NCBI GenBank assembly: GCA_947458545.1
Contig: CANGYH010000001.1
Coordinates: 248,001 to 312,000 of the forward strand
DNA from: Cytophagaceae bacterium
GTDB lineage: Bacteria > Bacteroidota > Bacteroidia > Cytophagales > Flexibacteraceae
Direction: 5' to 3'
Length of the DNA: 64,000 nt
Shown: positions 60,757-64,000 of the stretch, in pieces
How positions within the stretch are numbered: position 1 is the first letter of the stretch
Layout of the letters: every line of letters begins with the position of its first letter
Position numbers and translations under genes: made by a program
The notes under the pieces: model-generated
Seen by the model: the letters and a program-made list of their open reading frames with translations, nothing else
The model's database searches: none
Told to the model about the DNA's origin: nothing

Positions 60757-61731
60757 TTACAGCAGGGCCTTCCAGGTACCTTTTACCCAGTTGTATTTCA
60801 GGGTACTGGGCAGCGCCTTCCAAAAGTAGGCATCCACTTTGGTGGCCATGCTGGGCTGCATATAGCAGTTAATGGTGCAGCCCTGGCAAACCTCTAGCCT
60901 TCCGGCTTTGGCACGCTCCTCTCGCACGGTGGCGCTTGCCCATAACTGGGCCAGGTTTCCTTCTATGGCATAGGTCTGTAAACCGGCATGGTAACACGGC
61001 AAAACCAGCTCGTTATTGGGCGAGATTACCACTGTTGTCTCTCCGGCTCTGCAGGTAGGATTGTTTATCTGGTTGCCCCCATTCCGCCGTAGTTCGGTAA
61101 ACCCTTTATTGAGATATACCAGGGGCTTTGCGGCCAAACGCTCCATGCGCATCATGGTAGCAACCGACACGGCCTCGCCGCCAACGTCGTTGTACCCAAA
61201 CATCGGATTGAGCAGCAACATCAGCCCTCTTGGCCGGCAGATTTCTTGATAGACGACTTCAGCCTCTTCAGCATTCTCATCAGAGAAGGTAAACAACACA
61301 TCAGGCCGCTCACCAAGCGTCAGCGCAAGGTCTAGGCTGTCGATCACCTTCTGGAAGCAAGCAATACCCCGGCCTTTGTCGTGCCGCTCGGCCGAAGCTG
61401 CATCTAAAGAGAAGTGCAGCATATCTACCAGCCCTTGCAAAGCTGATGCACGTTTGGGGTAGAGCAGGCCGTTTGTCGTAACAGTCGTAATAAAGCCCCG
61501 CGCCTTTGCCGCTTCCAGAAAGCCAGGCAGCCCGGTGTGCAGCAGTGGCTCTCCACCTGTAAAGTCTATCACCTTTACCCCAAGCTCTTTTAGCGCCAGC
61601 AAATTGGCCACAACGTCGTTGTGGTTTACGTACGGGCTTGGCTTTTCCCAGATGTCGCAGAAGCTGCAGCTTGCATTGCACCTGTAAGTCAGGTAATAAT
61701 TGCAAAGTACAGGCTTGTGGGTCAGGCGCAT
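60757..61731 (-). CDS. Radical SAM protein with SPASM-like C-terminal domain
   Basis: A 324-residue radical S-adenosylmethionine enzyme. The N-terminal cluster motif is CNASCSFCD; FTGGEPLLHTGLPGFLEA follows. A C-terminal cysteine-rich part (CRAGETTVVISPNNELVLPCYHAG, EVCQGCTINCYMQ) resembles SPASM auxiliary-cluster domains. Such enzymes modify peptides, proteins or small molecules; the substrate is not identifiable and no peptide gene is adjacent. The start ATG at 61731 gives MRLTHKPVLCNYYLTY. It is divergent from the large secreted protein and 106 bp downstream of the AddB-like gene. Confidence 0.85.
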   Translation of the reverse strand: MRLTHKPVLCNYYLTYRCNASCSFCDIWEKPSPYVNHNDVVANLLALKELGVKVIDFTGGEPLLHTGLPGFLEAAKARGFITTVTTNGLLYPKRASALQGLVDMLHFSLDAASAERHDKGRGIACFQKVIDSLDLALTLGERPDVLFTFSDENAEEAEVVYQEICRPRGLMLLLNPMFGYNDVGGEAVSVATMMRMERLAAKPLVYLNKGFTELRRNGGNQINNPTCRAGETTVVISPNNELVLPCYHAGLQTYAIEGNLAQLWASATVREERAKAGRLEVCQGCTINCYMQPSMATKVDAYFWKALPSTLKYNWVKGTWKALL

Positions 61732-61812
61732 TTGGAGTTGAAGGTAACGGGCAAGGGCTATCGTATCATACTCTAACGGAAGCGAAGGTTACCCACCCCT
61801 TCTGCAAAGGGC

Positions 61813-61820
61813 TAACTTTG
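61813..61820 (+). promoter_or_regulatory. Possible -7 element for the secreted protein gene
   Basis: TAACTTTG fits TAnnTTTG; it lies about 80 bp upstream of the preferred GTG start. No good -33 element at the expected distance. Confidence 0.4.
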
Positions 61821-61902
61821 CCTGCCAATAGGTATTGTGCAAGGGGCCAGAAAGCTACCGCGTGTCTCTCTGCACTACCCAGACAAATTTCGCAGGCAGC
61901 TT

Positions 61903-64000
61903 GTGTTGATTAGAATTTTTGCGCTTTGGATTTTGACTTGCTGCCTGGCCGCCAGGGCATCAGGCCAAAGTTTGGTTTTTGAGCAAGAGTTAACCCGCTT
62001 TATACATGCCGAGACGGCCACCCATCCGGCCATGTTGGGTAAGCTAGGCCCGGCGGCCAAAATCAGCTACCGCTACGAGGTTTCCCTAAAAGTCATAAAG
62101 GGGACGCAGCCCAACCAGTTTACGGCCAGCCTTTATGTTGAACCAGCCGTGCTATCTGGCACGCGCCGCATGGAAGGATTTGATGTTACTCCCGTCTTAT
62201 GGCCAGATTCTATATACCTGAACTACAGCCTTGCACAGCCCAATGGCCCCAGCGTATTAGGGCAGACCGTTGAGGCAAGCAGCACCACACTCAAAGAGGG
62301 CTTGCGGCAAAACCTGATGAGTACGGCAGACTGGAGCAAAGTGCGCTTTTCTATTAAGATACAAAAAGTAGCCTTCTCTGCTGCCCAGATACAGGCCTTG
62401 GCCGATGCCAAGGCTCAAATGGCACGTTTTGCCTTTGCCACCGGGACACTTGCCACCCTGCCGGCCGACAAGCAGAAGTACCAAAACGTGACAGATCCCG
62501 ATACGCTGGACTATCGGCTGCAAGAGCTAGTGTTGCTTGAAAGCATTTTGCCAGACGTACGGGCTACGTTGGCGCGCCGCCCTTTCTGGCTCACCGCTCA
62601 AGATGCCCAGACGACTCAGAGCCTGCTCGCGGAAAGCGCAGGAAACATCACCGAGCTCCGAGCCAGCCTCGAAAGCCAAGCCGGAAACATCCGCGAGCTG
62701 GTGCGAGCCAAGGCCAACAAACTTTACCAAACGGCCCGGCGCGAGCGTGCCAAGCCCTATTACATCCGCCTGCTGGCCCTTGAGCCCGGCAACGAGCAAG
62801 CCATAGATCGTCTGGCATTGCTGGCGTTAGACGAGGCCGATTGGGTTGGCGCGGCCAGGTTGCTCATCAGGAACGCTGCCTTGATGCAGGGTTTTAGCCA
62901 CCAGCGCACCGTAGATAAGACCGGCCGGGCCCTAGAGGTATCTGTCGTAAAGCTGACCAAAGGGCCAGACCCTGAAGCGGCCAGGCCCCAGGTTTTCTTG
63001 CTAGACAGCCTCTGCAAAAGCTTTCCCGGTTACAGGTGCCCCAACCTGAACTTTACCCGAGCGGCGACCCCCGTCAGAGATGTGTACGCCAAGCTGATGA
63101 ACAAGGCAAGGGTAGAAACCAGCCAAGACAGGCTTGAGGCTGCCTTAACTACTATTGCCAGTGCGCTCTCTGCCGCGCAGGATGGTGCCTTGCCGGTGGC
63201 AAACCAGCAATCGGCCCTAACGTTACAAAAGCAGATAGTGGACAGGCTGGCCACAAAACTGTGTTATCAGAGCCAGACCGCATATCGCCAGGGCAAAGAC
63301 AGCCTGGGGACTGAATACCTGGTTGCCGCCAAAGAGCTTACCAACAGGTATGGACAAATCCTACCAGGCCTTTTCGGCCAACTGCTACGTGCAGAGGCAG
63401 AGCCCTACGCCATAGAGCTCGTCAGCCGCCCCGGCCTACATGCGGCAGATGTGGCAGCTCGCAAAAACGGTGGGCGCTACATGGCCGTCCTTGGGCTAGA
63501 AACCTCGGGTAAGGTGGCTCAAGCAGCTACTGCAACTGCTAAATCCGTTTCAACATCAGATTGCAAGCGTGCACAGGCTGAGGTGAACGAATGGGTGAAC
63601 AAGGGTGTAAAGGCTGAGAAGGAGTTGGCCTTTGTGCAGGCCCAAACTCACTACCTGCGTGCCCAAGAAGCCGCCCGCCGCAAACTTGAGTGCCTCATCA
63701 ATGCCGCGTTTATTGCAGAAAAACTTGGAAGTATAGAGAAGCCTGCCGCCTACCAGAAATTGGTAGCTAAGGCAGAATCACACCTCTCTGACAAACAATA
63801 CGACTCTGCTTTTGTGACCTACGTGCTTGCCGAGAAGCTCTATGATCAAAACAACCTGGCGGAACGCTTCTTGATCGGCGTGTCCATCCCGGCTACGGTG
63901 CGGGTGCCGCGCTATGCCGGTTTTGCCCTCTTTGCCGGTGAGCGTTATCTGACCTTAAACGAGCTTGACTCTGCACTTGCCATGGCCCAGGTTTCGGCCA
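61903..64000 (+). CDS. Large unrecognised secreted protein, 5' part (runs off the window)
   Basis: An open frame of about 700 codons continuing beyond the window. The preferred start is GTG 61903, giving a good signal peptide (MLIRIFALWILTCCLAARASG-Q); GTG 61837 upstream is an alternative. The visible mature part is mostly helical: an N-terminal beta-rich region (ISYRYEVSLKVIKGT, WSKVRFSIKIQKVAFSAAQ, about 50-155), then helical repeats with low similarity to TPR (YIRLLALEPGNEQAIDRLALLALDEADWVGAARLL; VETSQDRLEAALTTIASALSAAQDG; AELEFVQAQTHYLRAQEAARRKLECL). I recognise no named family. The divergent radical SAM gene is 105-170 bp away. Confidence 0.7.
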   Translation, partial: MLIRIFALWILTCCLAARASGQSLVFEQELTRFIHAETATHPAMLGKLGPAAKISYRYEVSLKVIKGTQPNQFTASLYVEPAVLSGTRRMEGFDVTPVLWPDSIYLNYSLAQPNGPSVLGQTVEASSTTLKEGLRQNLMSTADWSKVRFSIKIQKVAFSAAQIQALADAKAQMARFAFATGTLATLPADKQKYQNVTDPDTLDYRLQELVLLESILPDVRATLARRPFWLTAQDAQTTQSLLAESAGNITELRASLESQAGNIRELVRAKANKLYQTARRERAKPYYIRLLALEPGNEQAIDRLALLALDEADWVGAARLLIRNAALMQGFSHQRTVDKTGRALEVSVVKLTKGPDPEAARPQVFLLDSLCKSFPGYRCPNLNFTRAATPVRDVYAKLMNKARVETSQDRLEAALTTIASALSAAQDGALPVANQQSALTLQKQIVDRLATKLCYQSQTAYRQGKDSLGTEYLVAAKELTNRYGQILPGLFGQLLRAEAEPYAIELVSRPGLHAADVAARKNGGRYMAVLGLETSGKVAQAATATAKSVSTSDCKRAQAEVNEWVNKGVKAEKELAFVQAQTHYLRAQEAARRKLECLINAAFIAEKLGSIEKPAAYQKLVAKAESHLSDKQYDSAFVTYVLAEKLYDQNNLAERFLIGVSIPATVRVPRYAGFALFAGERYLTLNELDSALAMAQVSA

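Noticed and set aside
1-64000. CRISPR arrays, insertion sequences, prophage, integrases and rRNA genes
   Set aside because: Searched by eye on both strands: no direct-repeat arrays, no transposase or integrase motifs, no rRNA-like sequence, and only one tRNA.

Overview
The window is chromosomal DNA from a member of the Bacteroidota, most likely of the Cytophagia type. The evidence is the gene content: a PorQ-like type IX secretion (T9SS) protein, T9SS C-terminal sorting domains, DUF2141 and DUF4159 proteins, a short Bacteroidota-type RpoD and a START_2-type protein. Several promoters also fit the Bacteroidota pattern, TTTG about 20 bp upstream of TAnnTTTG. GC content looks like about 50-55% by eye. 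Coding density is very high; genes often overlap, several convergent pairs share stop codons, and TTG and GTG starts are common. I saw no insertion sequence, prophage, CRISPR array or rRNA.

Layout. 1-3.3 kb: the 5' part of a RelA/SpoT gene (cut by the window edge), tRNA-Met(CAT), a START-like protein and an LptF/LptG permease. 3.2-11.9 kb: glycosyltransferase, dapD, the classical rpsO-pnp pair, an M23/LysM peptidase with trxB, rpoD, and a metallo-beta-lactamase-fold hydrolase. 12-13.6 kb: a ParA ATPase and an atypical ParB-like partner, preceded by a perfect 28-bp palindrome. 13.7-25.7 kb: purB, small secreted proteins, paaC-paaD, phosphoglucomutase, a fasciclin protein, rsmE, a desaturase, a RsrA-like zinc anti-sigma protein, gmk and nadD. 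25.7-42.8 kb: a CcmF-type haem lyase, metallophosphatase, FemAB/GNAT-like protein, outer-membrane barrel, methylmalonyl-CoA epimerase, M16 protease, ispF, hslU, porQ, topA, sixA, merR, dprA, a DnaJ-TPR membrane protein and a PaaB-like protein.

42.8-49.9 kb is the most distinctive block. A cobalamin riboswitch heads a head-to-tail operon: a T9SS-exported beta-propeller, a secreted FGE-like protein, a tiny protein consisting of little more than a signal peptide and a T9SS-tail-like segment, a TonB-dependent receptor and a BtuG-like YncE/beta-propeller lipoprotein, followed by a sirtuin. It looks like a vitamin B12 capture and import locus that combines a classical TonB receptor with type IX-secreted parts. 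49.9-64 kb: ABC ATPase, rhodanese, lipid kinase, aspartokinase, Sua5/TsaC, a polytopic membrane protein, an ECF sigma factor, a beta-CASP nuclease, an AddB-like nuclease, a radical SAM/SPASM protein and the start of a large unrecognised secreted protein.

The main unexplained signal is a repeated palindrome, TGTCGGAA-N2-TTCCGACA. It lies directly upstream of parA, inside the parB-like gene and inside the variable stem of the cobalamin riboswitch; a weaker match lies in the TonB receptor gene. It could be the DNA site (parS-like or operator) of the atypical ParA/ParB system, or a small dispersed palindromic element. A second striking structure is a perfect 14-bp hairpin followed by a T-run within the first 25 codons of purB.
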